Below, piece after piece: positions 9,216-15,699 of a stretch of DNA of 64,000 nt. Numbering within the stretch: position 1 is the first letter of the stretch; each line of letters begins with the position of its first letter. This stretch comes from Candidatus Defluviilinea gracilis. Lineage in GTDB: Bacteria; Chloroflexota; Anaerolineae; Anaerolineales; Villigracilaceae. Where the stretch lies: NCBI GenBank assembly GCA_016716235.1, contig JADJWS010000001.1, forward strand, positions 248,001-312,000, given 5' to 3'. Made by a program: the position numbers and the translations under genes. The notes under the pieces were generated by a model. It made no database searches. It had not been told where the DNA came from and worked only from the letters and a program-made list of their open reading frames with translations.

Positions 9216-9650
9216 ATGTATCGAAAGATTCTTTTTGTGATGATCGTTCTCGCACTGTTAGCGCACCCCACGCGGAACGCGCTAGCCCTTTGTAGCGGAA
9301 GCGGTTGCAACGGTACTGACCCAGCAACTACAGGTTGTTCAGCTGATGGAGTAACGGTTCGGCAAAAATGGCCCTATGGGAATCCAGGCCCTATCAAAGT
9401 TGAACTAAGAAGATCAGATACTTGTGTTACTTTCTGGGCACGCACGTGGAACTATTCAGCTTTTTACTACTACAATAATGCGACTTTGAAAAATTACTAT
9501 TGGGAGCAAAGATGGTCTCCACCCAACGACTCCACGTATTCAGATCAACAATCTGGAAATAGCGGCTTTCAAGCGTGCGGCGATTATTCTACATCACCCA
9601 TAACCTGGCCTGTCAACAGCCCTAGCTGGAAATGCACATCTACTTATTAA
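9216..9650 (+). CDS. Secreted DUF2690 family protein
   Basis: A 144-residue exported protein. AAGGAG precedes the ATG at 9216, which is preferred over an upstream TTG. The signal peptide MYRKILFVMIVLALLAHPTRNALA is followed by 'CSGSGCNGTDPATTGC', the opening typical of DUF2690, and later 'VELRRSDTCVTFWAR'. The mature part has six cysteines, which suits a disulfide-stabilised extracellular fold. The function of the family is unknown. It is followed after 10 bases by another secreted protein with its own strong ribosome site, so the two are probably cotranscribed. Confidence 0.75.
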   Translation: MYRKILFVMIVLALLAHPTRNALALCSGSGCNGTDPATTGCSADGVTVRQKWPYGNPGPIKVELRRSDTCVTFWARTWNYSAFYYYNNATLKNYYWEQRWSPPNDSTYSDQQSGNSGFQACGDYSTSPITWPVNSPSWKCTSTY

Positions 9651-9660
9651 AGGAGTTAGC

Positions 9661-10344
9661 ATGTTTAAGCAACAAAAAACTACCACAACTATATGGTTAA
9701 TTGCATTGGTTGCAATTGCTGGACTGATTTTCCAAATCACAGAAGCATCGGCGCGAGAGAATATGAGGTACTTCACCCAGCCAGACTTTGAGACATTAAA
9801 TCTTGCAAACCAAGCGAATCAGGTAACGGTAAGCGACATAACATTCCGACTGATTGCGGCTCATCAGAGCGGCGAAAATTATCAAGTGGATCTATGCTTT
9901 ACTTTGCCAGATAGCCGAGACTGGCTCATTGCAAATCGTGGCGACGAAGTAATACTCAGCATAACTGACGAGATCTTCTTTCCTGTTGAGGAGGGAACGA
10001 TTAATTGGATACCATCACCTGATGGCAGGAAGATAGAGCGTTGTGAATACTTACTTTTCCCCGTTGTCGTTGACAAAGATGCGCAAGATGTTAAATTGAC
10101 CCTTCGGCAAATCTCAGTATCCCCGCCCGAGATGCTGGATTGTCCAGCAATTCAAAACAAACTGGACGAAGCAAATAGCGGTATAAAGATTAGGTGTAAT
10201 GTCGGCAATGGGCAGTCAGGCATTGATATTCTTGCAAAACCTTCTAGCATGACGGAACTGGCCGCGCGAAATATAGCGTACGAGGTTATCGCAGATGCGC
10301 GTCTTGGACCTTGGGAATTTGAAATCAAAGGCTCCACACCATAG
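9661..10344 (+). CDS. Secreted protein of unknown function, paralogue 1
   Basis: A 227-residue protein with an N-terminal signal segment (TIWLIALVAIAGLIFQITEASA) and AAAGGAG before its ATG. I do not recognise the family. It is clearly paralogous to the next gene: 'YQVDLCFTLPDSRDWLI' matches 'YRLEICYDLPDASDWML', 'PVEEGTINWIPSPDGRKIERCEYLLF' (quoted in part) matches 'PIEEGTIRWLYSSEGE', and both end 'GPW-F'. Conserved cysteines and beta-rich segments suggest an extracellular beta domain. It lies 10 bases after the DUF2690 gene. Confidence 0.7.
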   Translation: MFKQQKTTTTIWLIALVAIAGLIFQITEASARENMRYFTQPDFETLNLANQANQVTVSDITFRLIAAHQSGENYQVDLCFTLPDSRDWLIANRGDEVILSITDEIFFPVEEGTINWIPSPDGRKIERCEYLLFPVVVDKDAQDVKLTLRQISVSPPEMLDCPAIQNKLDEANSGIKIRCNVGNGQSGIDILAKPSSMTELAARNIAYEVIADARLGPWEFEIKGSTP

Positions 10345-10381
10345 AGTCGCCTGGCTACTGCTACTACAGATATCAATAATA

Positions 10382-10423
10382 TACGGCACGCAAGGAAATT
10401 GTGCGCTTCCCTTGCGTGCCGTA
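10382..10423. repeat. 14-bp perfect hairpin between the paralogues
   Basis: TACGGCACGCAAGG (10382-10395) and CCTTGCGTGCCGTA (10410-10423) form a 14-bp stem with a 14-base loop, ending 16 bases before the next ATG. No T-run follows, so it is not a standard terminator. It may attenuate the operon or be a REP-like insertion. Confidence 0.75.
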
Positions 10424-10439
10424 GCCATTAGGAATAGCA

Positions 10440-11102
10440 ATGCAAAAAAACTTATCTAAGATTCGAATTAGTCGTTTATTCGGACTTCTACTGCCTTTTC
10501 TTATCGGTCTCTTAATCGGCTCTACGTTGAGTACCTACTCATTGCAAGAAACTCCATCCAATGCATATCCAAGCATTCATGCTAACGGGCTCAATATGGA
10601 ACTAACGAGGTCTCAACCCGAGGGGATAAATTATCGCCTTGAAATTTGTTATGATCTTCCAGATGCAAGCGATTGGATGTTGACCAGCCCTAATAACCCC
10701 GAATCTACCTATATACAATTCGACGAGTATCAGATTTCCCCAATCGAAGAAGGAACCATAAGATGGTTATATTCCAGCGAAGGTGAGGTAACCGGTCGTT
10801 GCCAGTATCTAATTTTTGTGCGTCCCGATCCTACATTTCGGGAGATCACGTTAGTAATAAACAGTATATTCTTGTACGAAATAGATTATTCTGATTGTGA
10901 AATATTGCGCCTCCAAATGGCTGAAAAACACCAATTTATTGGGTTCGAGTGCATGGAAGTAACAGGAATAAAAAATATAGCCCTGGTTCGGACGCCGATA
11001 GAATACTTTGGCGATAGAACCTTGAGAAATACTTTCAGAGATTTGATGACCAGGCAACATAATGGGCCTTGGAGTTTCACGTTTTTAATTGACTCTCCCT
11101 AG
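10440..11102 (+). CDS. Secreted or anchored protein of unknown function, paralogue 2
   Basis: A 220-residue protein with an N-terminal membrane segment (LFGLLLPFLIGLLIGSTLS). Its core is homologous to the preceding gene, with shared 'LPDA/S-DW', 'P-EEGTI-W', 'RC-YL-F' and a C-terminal 'GPW-F' block, so the two arose by tandem duplication. The N-terminal segment lacks an obvious signal-peptidase site and may anchor the protein. AGGAAT is a weak ribosome site. The stop codon TAG (11100-11102) overlaps the end of a palindromic element. Function unknown. Confidence 0.7.
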   Translation: MQKNLSKIRISRLFGLLLPFLIGLLIGSTLSTYSLQETPSNAYPSIHANGLNMELTRSQPEGINYRLEICYDLPDASDWMLTSPNNPESTYIQFDEYQISPIEEGTIRWLYSSEGEVTGRCQYLIFVRPDPTFREITLVINSIFLYEIDYSDCEILRLQMAEKHQFIGFECMEVTGIKNIALVRTPIEYFGDRTLRNTFRDLMTRQHNGPWSFTFLIDSP

Positions 11103-11207
11103 TATTACAGCGCGAGGTCACGCTCAAAGCCGCCGTCCCCAGCGGCGTTTTGCGCCGGCTCCCTGCGCCGGGGACGGCGTAGGGAGCCGCTTTGCGTTGT
11201 AATACTA
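11100..11207. repeat. 108-bp inverted-repeat element (MITE- or REP-like)
   Basis: Outer arms TAGTATTACA (11100-11109) and TGTAATACTA (11198-11207) enclose inner arms CGCCGTCCCC (11131-11140) and GGGGACGGCG (11170-11179), plus smaller GC-rich inverted pairs. The element starts on the stop codon of the preceding gene. It has no coding capacity. Confidence 0.75.
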
Positions 11208-11327
11208 GCGACATAAACAACAACTGCAACATGAGCGATCCTGAAGCGCCTCATATGGTTATTGACGCCGTTCATACACAGGTGGAGTAAATGCAATCCC
11301 AGCGTAGAAATCATACCATCTTGTGTT

Positions 11328-12731
11328 TTATTTCTTCCATGCTCTCATCACTTCCGCCGTAACAAACATGCTTCCAGCGGACAACACAATGCTGCCATCT
11401 TTTGCGGATAACTCCAACGCCCGCCTCAACGCAGACTCAACGGGACTCACCGCTTCATATGGGACCTCAGCCTGCCTCGCCAACTCGACGATTCTCTCCT
11501 CCTCCAGCGCCCGCGGATGGTCGGCGCGCGTGACGATGAGTCGCTGAATCTTCGGTTTCATCGCGGCGAACATCCCAGGGATATTTTTATCCTCCGACGC
11601 GCCGAAGATGAGATAGGCTTTCTTGTCTGGAAAGTAAGTGTCAAGCGTCTCGCGCAATTTCACAAACGAATCTTCGTTGTGCGCCGAATCAAAGATCACA
11701 GGCGGCTCTCTTCTTGCAATTTCAAACCGCGCTCTCCACTTAACTTGCGCAAATCCTTTTTGAATCGCCTCGTCTGAAACATCCAGCCCGCTGACCTTGA
11801 GCGCGGCGTACGCGGTGGCGGCGTTTTCGAGTTGATGGCTTCCGAGTAAAGGCAGTTGAAGGTCGAAGGTTGAAAGTCGAAGGTCGTCAACGATGCGTAG
11901 TGATTGTCCATCCAATGAGGAAGCAATGGATTCAAACTCCGGAACGCGGACTTCAGTCCGCTTATTAGAAGAACTGAAAGTCCGCTCATTAGGCGGACTA
12001 AAAGTCCGCGCTCCGATATTCGGATAGACTTTTATATCTTTCCCAACCAAAGTGAAACTCGAATCCTCCAGTCTGGCTACGCGCTCCAAAATCTCGAGGG
12101 CTTCATCCTTTTGAGAGGAGGAAACCACAGGCACGCCGCGCTTGATGATGCCCGCCTTCTCCCCCGCGATTTTTGCCAGCGTATCTCCAAGCACAGCCAT
12201 ATGATCATACGACAGCGACGTGATGACCGAAACTTTCGGCATGACGATATTCGTCGCGTCGAGCCGCCCGCCCAAGCCGACCTCGATCACCGCCGCGTTG
12301 CATCCCTGCTTTGCGAACGCGAGAAAACCAAGCGCAGTTGTAATTTCAAAAGTCGTCAACTTCGGAATTTTCGCAACGGCTGGCTTGATCTCCTCCACCA
12401 ACTCAACCAACAACTCGCGTGAGATTGGCTCGCCATCCGCTTGAATCCGCTCGCAGAAATCCAACAAATGCGGAGATGTGTACAACCCAACTTTATATCC
12501 CGCCGCCTTCAACGCCGACGCGCACAACGCGCACACCGATCCCTTCCCCTTCGTCCCTGCCACGTGAATGATGGGATACATGTTCTGCGGGTTGCCGAGT
12601 TCTTCCATCAACGCGTACATGCGGTCAAGGTTAAACTCCGCCTTGGCAAGTTCAGAGGAATGTTTCAGGCTATAATCCACGAACGAGTAGAGATAGTCGA
12701 GGGCTTTGTTGTATTCGGCTTCGATGTCCAT
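11328..12731 (-). CDS. folC: Dihydrofolate synthase / folylpolyglutamate synthase
   Basis: A 467-residue Mur-ligase-fold enzyme that adds glutamate to dihydropteroate and/or folates in the cytoplasm. The P-loop 'GTKGKGS' is at 59-65, followed by 'GLYTSPHL', 'EVGLGGRLDATN' and 'SLSYDHMAVLG'. The glutamate-ligase domain contains 'DSAHNEDS' and ends 'GSMFVTAEVM'. Residues about 241-270, between the central domain and 'LPLLGSHQLENAA', are extra for the family and coincide with palindromic repeat DNA (see 11946-12009) read in frame. The gene is longer than usual for this reason. It is divergent from the DUF503/TA region. Confidence 0.95.
   Translation of the reverse strand: MDIEAEYNKALDYLYSFVDYSLKHSSELAKAEFNLDRMYALMEELGNPQNMYPIIHVAGTKGKGSVCALCASALKAAGYKVGLYTSPHLLDFCERIQADGEPISRELLVELVEEIKPAVAKIPKLTTFEITTALGFLAFAKQGCNAAVIEVGLGGRLDATNIVMPKVSVITSLSYDHMAVLGDTLAKIAGEKAGIIKRGVPVVSSSQKDEALEILERVARLEDSSFTLVGKDIKVYPNIGARTFSPPNERTFSSSNKRTEVRVPEFESIASSLDGQSLRIVDDLRLSTFDLQLPLLGSHQLENAATAYAALKVSGLDVSDEAIQKGFAQVKWRARFEIARREPPVIFDSAHNEDSFVKLRETLDTYFPDKKAYLIFGASEDKNIPGMFAAMKPKIQRLIVTRADHPRALEEERIVELARQAEVPYEAVSPVESALRRALELSAKDGSIVLSAGSMFVTAEVMRAWKK
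11946..12009. repeat. GCGGACT palindromes inside folC
   Basis: GCGGACTTCAGTCCGC (11946-11961) is a near-perfect palindrome. It is followed by AGTCCGC (11979-11985), GCGGACT (11993-11999) and AGTCCGC (12003-12009). A further repetitive stretch of 'GAAGGTCGAAGGTTGAAAG' type lies at about 11858-11889. The sequence looks like intergenic repeat DNA captured within the coding frame. Confidence 0.8.
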
Positions 12732-12810
12732 GCGAGGGATTGTAAGGTGTAATTAGTAAATCGTAAATAAGTACACAGGTAGACACATACACAAGAAAAA
12801 AGATGGCGTG

Positions 12811-12840
12811 TTTACCTGTTTACGTGTGGACCTGTATACT
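12811..12840 (+). promoter_or_regulatory. Original promoter of the DUF503 gene, probably leaderless
   Basis: TTTACC (12811-12816), 18-base spacer, TATACT (12835-12840). The ATG of the DUF503 remnant lies only 6 bases after the -10 box, without a ribosome site, which implies a transcript starting at or next to the start codon. Confidence 0.5.
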
Positions 12841-12846
12841 TTACCC

Positions 12847-12915
12847 ATGCTCGCCACCCTCGCCATTCACCTCCATCTCCCCGCCTGCGCCTCCCCCAAA
12901 CAAAAGCGCGCTTGA
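12847..12915 (+). pseudogene. Remnant of the 5-prime end of a DUF503 gene
   Basis: Reads MLATLAIHLHLPACASPKQK then R, A and stop. It copies the first 21 codons of the intact DUF503 gene at 13688 (MIATLTIHLHLPACASLKQK). Seventeen of the 21 codons are identical. The similarity begins exactly at the start codon and ends where the TTGACA promoter box of the inserted TA cassette begins (12912). It is interpreted as the original 5-prime end left behind when the TA cassette arrived. Confidence 0.85.
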
Positions 12916-12940
12916 CAGCAACGACATAAAAGACGATAAT
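12912..12940 (+). promoter_or_regulatory. Promoter of toxin-antitoxin operon 1
   Basis: TTGACA (12912-12917), 17-base spacer, GATAAT (12935-12940): a near-consensus sigma-70 promoter starting one base after the end of DUF503 similarity. Confidence 0.8.
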
Positions 12941-12941
12941 G

Positions 12942-12961
12942 CTCATTGTGTACACAATGAG
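12942..12961. promoter_or_regulatory. 20-bp palindromic operator of toxin-antitoxin operon 1
   Basis: CTCATTGTGTACACAATGAG is a perfect 20-bp palindrome directly downstream of the -10 box, covering the expected transcription start. This is the usual position for autorepression by an antitoxin or toxin-antitoxin complex. Confidence 0.8.
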
Positions 12962-12983
12962 ATTATGCGATTTGGAGGCTGAA

Positions 12984-13250
12984 ATGACCATTTTTATCGG
13001 CGCAAGAGACCTTCGGCAGAAGTTTGCTGAAATTCTCGGCAAAGTTGGTTTTGGAGGCGATGTGGCTGTTGTGGAAAAGTCGGGCAAACCTATGGCGGCG
13101 ATCATCCCCATCGAGATGTACCAGAAACTGGTGGCAGAACGCGAAGCGCGCTTCCAGATCGTGGATAAGATTCGCAATCAACAGGCAGAGCGCCCTGTGA
13201 GCGAAATCGAAGAGGATGTTGCCGCGGCAATCAAACGCGCCAGGGAGTAA
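12984..13250 (+). CDS. Phd/YefM-type antitoxin
   Basis: An 88-residue type II antitoxin. GGAGG 6 bases upstream supports the ATG at 12984 over in-frame starts inside the operator. The N-terminal DNA-binding part 'IFIGARDLRQKFAEILGKVGFG' (quoted in part) and 'VAVVEKSGKPMAAIIPIEMY' follow the Phd/YefM pattern ('NLR-x-F-x-x-L-x-x-V' and 'I-x-K-x-GKPVA-I-I'). The charged C-terminal helix would wrap the toxin. The toxin gene starts 3 bases after the stop. Autoregulation through the palindrome at 12942 is likely. Confidence 0.85.
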   Translation: MTIFIGARDLRQKFAEILGKVGFGGDVAVVEKSGKPMAAIIPIEMYQKLVAEREARFQIVDKIRNQQAERPVSEIEEDVAAAIKRARE

Positions 13251-13253
13251 CCT

Positions 13254-13691
13254 ATGCTGCGGGTGGTTATAGATACCAACATCCTCATTAGCGCGTTGCT
13301 TTCAAAGAAAGCCGCTCCAGCAAAGATCATGGATGCCTGGCGGGAGAGGAAATTCATCGTTATCACCAGCGAATCGGCAATTTATAAAGCGGAACGAGTG
13401 ATGGCGGAGCTTGCCTCTTCAGATAAGTATTCCATCTCAAACGAAGACATACAATCCATGTCGAATCTGCTTCGCGAAGACGCGCTTTTGGTTTCTGGTC
13501 AAGCAGATGCGCAAGGCACCGTTCCCCAAGACCCCGACGATGAAAAATTTATCGCCATTGCCTTGGAAGGCGAAGCAACTGTCATCGTCAGCGGCGACCA
13601 TCATTTATTGGATTTGGGCATGCACGAAAATATTTCAATTCAAACGGCTCGTCAATTTCTTGACTCGCTTCACTCCGAAACTTCGGCATGA
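13254..13691 (+). CDS. PIN-domain toxin (putative RNase)
   Basis: A 145-residue PIN-fold protein of the COG1569 kind. Acidic active-site residues are visible in 'VVIDTNILISALLS', the central 'ESAIYKAERVMAEL', 'DPDDEKFIAIALEG' and 'IVSGDHHLLDL'. As a VapC-like ribonuclease it would be held inactive by the antitoxin encoded just upstream. Its stop codon overlaps the start codon of the intact DUF503 gene (ATGA at 13688-13691), so that housekeeping gene is now translationally coupled to the toxin. Confidence 0.88.
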   Translation: MLRVVIDTNILISALLSKKAAPAKIMDAWRERKFIVITSESAIYKAERVMAELASSDKYSISNEDIQSMSNLLREDALLVSGQADAQGTVPQDPDDEKFIAIALEGEATVIVSGDHHLLDLGMHENISIQTARQFLDSLHSETSA

Positions 13692-13969
13692 TCGCCACCC
13701 TCACGATTCACCTCCACCTCCCCGCCTGCGCCTCCCTCAAACAAAAGCGCGGATGGATCAAGCCGCTCATCTCGCGCTTGCACCGCGAGTTCAATGTTTC
13801 CGTCGCGGAAATGGACTTGCAGGATAAATGGGATGAGGCGGTCATCGTCTGCGCGATGGTGGGGAATGATGTTGCATTTTTACAGTCCGCGTTGGGGAAT
13901 GTGGCAAAATGGGTGGAAGCGAATTGGACGGATGGGGATGTGTGGGACGCGAAGATCGAAATGCTTTAA
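13688..13969 (+). CDS. DUF503 family (YlxP-like) protein
   Basis: A 93-residue conserved protein, 'MIATLTIHLHLPACASLKQK' followed by 'REFNVSVAEMDLQDKWDEAV'. The family is often found near ribosome-maturation genes, but its activity is uncertain. Complete and of normal length. Its own promoter has been separated from it by the TA cassette; the orphaned 5-prime copy lies at 12847. Translation now starts from an ATG overlapping the toxin stop. Its stop codon overlaps the arm of a palindromic repeat. Confidence 0.88.
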   Translation: MIATLTIHLHLPACASLKQKRGWIKPLISRLHREFNVSVAEMDLQDKWDEAVIVCAMVGNDVAFLQSALGNVAKWVEANWTDGDVWDAKIEML

Positions 13970-14028
13970 ACACAAAGGACACAAAGTACACTAAGGTTTT
14001 CCTTTATGACCGTCGTATCCTTTGTGTT
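13969..14028. repeat. Palindromic repeat, AACACAAAGGACAC type
   Basis: Arms AACACAAAGGACAC (13969-13982) and GTATCCTTTGTGTT (14015-14028) with one mismatch, overlapping the DUF503 stop codon. Could act as a terminator stem, but no T-run is present. Confidence 0.7.
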
Positions 14029-14043
14029 TAGAAAAGGAGTCTT

Positions 14044-14835
14044 ATGGATTTAGGCTTGAAAAACAAACGCGCATTCGTGGCAAGTTCCTCACGCGGACTT
14101 GGGTATGCCACCGCGTTACTCCTCGCGAAAGAAGGTTGCCGCGTGGCGGTAAACAGCCGCGAGGAGGCAAATGCAAAACGCGCGGCGGAAACGATTAGCA
14201 AAGAAACGGGCGCGCAAGTGATCGGTTTGACTGGCGATGTGAGTCTGCCCGCTGTGCCTGAGAAGTTGATCCAGCAAACCGTGGATGCCTTTGGCGGACT
14301 CGACATCCTCATCACCAACGCGGGCGGACCGAAATCGGGTTCGATCGATTCGCTCGATGATGCCGCGTGGCAAAAAGGGATTGACCTGTGCCTAATGAGT
14401 CATGTGAGATTGATCAAAGCCGCGTTGCCGCATTTGCGAAAATCCGATTCGGCGAGCGTGTTGACGGTCACTTCGTATTCGGTCAAACAACCGATCCCGA
14501 ATTTGCTCATCTCGAACAGCGTCCGCGCGGCGACGGCGGGACTGACCAAGTCGCTGGCGTTGGAACTGGGCAAGGAGGGAATCCGTTTAAACTCCATTCT
14601 GCCAGGCTGGACGGAGACGGAACGAGTCGAAGAGTTGATGAAGGCTCGAGGAGAGAAGAACCAGACCTCCCCGTCGGATGAGAAGCGTATGCAAGTTGAA
14701 TCCACCGCGCTCGGCAGGATGGCGCGTCCCGAAGAGTTTGCCAACGCCGCCGTCTTCCTCGTCTCGCCCGCCGCGTCATACATCACGGGTGTTTTGCTGA
14801 ACGTGGACGGCGGCATCATCCAGGGCACGTTTTGA
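14044..14835 (+). CDS. Atypical SDR, ketoacyl-reductase-like without the catalytic tetrad
   Basis: A 263-residue protein with the overall SDR fold, preceded by AAAAGGAG. The cofactor motif is changed (ASSSRGLG instead of TGxxxGxG), and the usual Y-x3-K is replaced: 'ISNSVRAATAGLTKSLA' aligns Ser with the catalytic Tyr and Arg with the catalytic Lys. 'ITNAGG' and the C-terminal 'GVLLNVDGG' are retained. This fits the known 'BKR-like' SDR subgroup, described as lacking perfect cofactor and active-site motifs. The reaction is unknown. The stop overlaps the next gene start (TGATG). Confidence 0.88.
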   Translation: MDLGLKNKRAFVASSSRGLGYATALLLAKEGCRVAVNSREEANAKRAAETISKETGAQVIGLTGDVSLPAVPEKLIQQTVDAFGGLDILITNAGGPKSGSIDSLDDAAWQKGIDLCLMSHVRLIKAALPHLRKSDSASVLTVTSYSVKQPIPNLLISNSVRAATAGLTKSLALELGKEGIRLNSILPGWTETERVEELMKARGEKNQTSPSDEKRMQVESTALGRMARPEEFANAAVFLVSPAASYITGVLLNVDGGIIQGTF

Positions 14836-15320
14836 TGAAAAGATATTTATTGATCATCGTACTCTTCCTTGCCAGTTGCGCGCCTCAAGCGACTCCCGCG
14901 CCGACATCGCCGCCATTCACAGCCAGCGATGCGCAGGTATTGCTGACCCAGTTCTTCGACCTGTTGAACGCAAAGCAATATGCCAAAGCCGATCTTTTCT
15001 TCGGCGGCGAGTATGAGCAATTGCAGGTTTTCAATGCGTCGGCAGACCCCGAAGATCATGCCGCGCTGTGGAGTTGGGCTTGTGAGAACGCGGGATTACA
15101 ATGCCTAACCGTTCGCACAGCCACGCTACAGAACTCTGATGGCGGCGCTTTCACCTTTCTGGTGGAATTCAACAACCCAGACGGAACGCTGTTCGTGTTG
15201 GGTCCGTGTTGCGGCGCGGAGGAAACCGAGATGCCGCCCGTTTCGCAATTCGAATATCGCGTATCGCGCGGAAGCGACGGGCAATTCCGCGTGATGGAGT
15301 TGCCTCCCTACGTTCCATAA
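14835..15320 (+). CDS. Small lipoprotein of unknown function
   Basis: A 161-residue protein with a lipoprotein signal 'MKRYLLIIVLFLASCAPQAT' and a proline/threonine linker, then a globular domain that resembles the NTF2-like shape of 'FFDLLNAKQYAKADLFFGG'. The ATG at 14835 overlaps the preceding TGA. The lipobox cysteine is within LFLASC. Cotranscribed with the SDR upstream and the membrane protein downstream (1-base gap). Function unknown. Confidence 0.75.
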   Translation: MKRYLLIIVLFLASCAPQATPAPTSPPFTASDAQVLLTQFFDLLNAKQYAKADLFFGGEYEQLQVFNASADPEDHAALWSWACENAGLQCLTVRTATLQNSDGGAFTFLVEFNNPDGTLFVLGPCCGAEETEMPPVSQFEYRVSRGSDGQFRVMELPPYVP

Positions 15321-15321
15321 C

Positions 15322-15699
15322 ATGATCCGTTTACCCAACCGCTTCCTGCTTTTCATGGCGTGCGTCGCCTATCTCGTTTCGACCTACCTGGTGTTATACG
15401 CCAGCGCATCCGACGTTCCCGTTCCACGGTGGGTTGGGTATCTCGACGTAGGCGTTGTGTTGCTCATCCTATTTCTCAGTTTTACGATCTTCTGGAAAGG
15501 CAAAGATAATCCTCGATTTCTACCAGCCTATCTCGCCGCGCTCAACATCGTGCCGTTGATATTCCTGGGGATGTGGGTCTATCGCGACTCGCTTGATTTC
15601 AACATCCTGCTCCCCGGGCTGGCGTGGCGGACATTTCTCTTTTTGCATACCCTGCCGTATGCGTTGAACGTGTGGAAACCCGAGAAGCCGAATGAATAA
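15322..15699 (+). CDS. Four-helix membrane protein of unknown function
   Basis: 125 residues with about four hydrophobic segments (about 8-28, 41-60, 68-86, 98-114). No family recognised. It is sandwiched between the lipoprotein and murJ, and its last 8 bases overlap the start of murJ (ATGAATAA), which argues for translational coupling within one operon. Confidence 0.7.
   Translation: MIRLPNRFLLFMACVAYLVSTYLVLYASASDVPVPRWVGYLDVGVVLLILFLSFTIFWKGKDNPRFLPAYLAALNIVPLIFLGMWVYRDSLDFNILLPGLAWRTFLFLHTLPYALNVWKPEKPNE

Noticed and set aside
10382..10423. Rho-independent terminator between the secreted paralogues
   Set aside because: The stem is perfect but no T-run follows on either strand, and the next start codon is only 16 bases away. 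Listed as a hairpin repeat instead.
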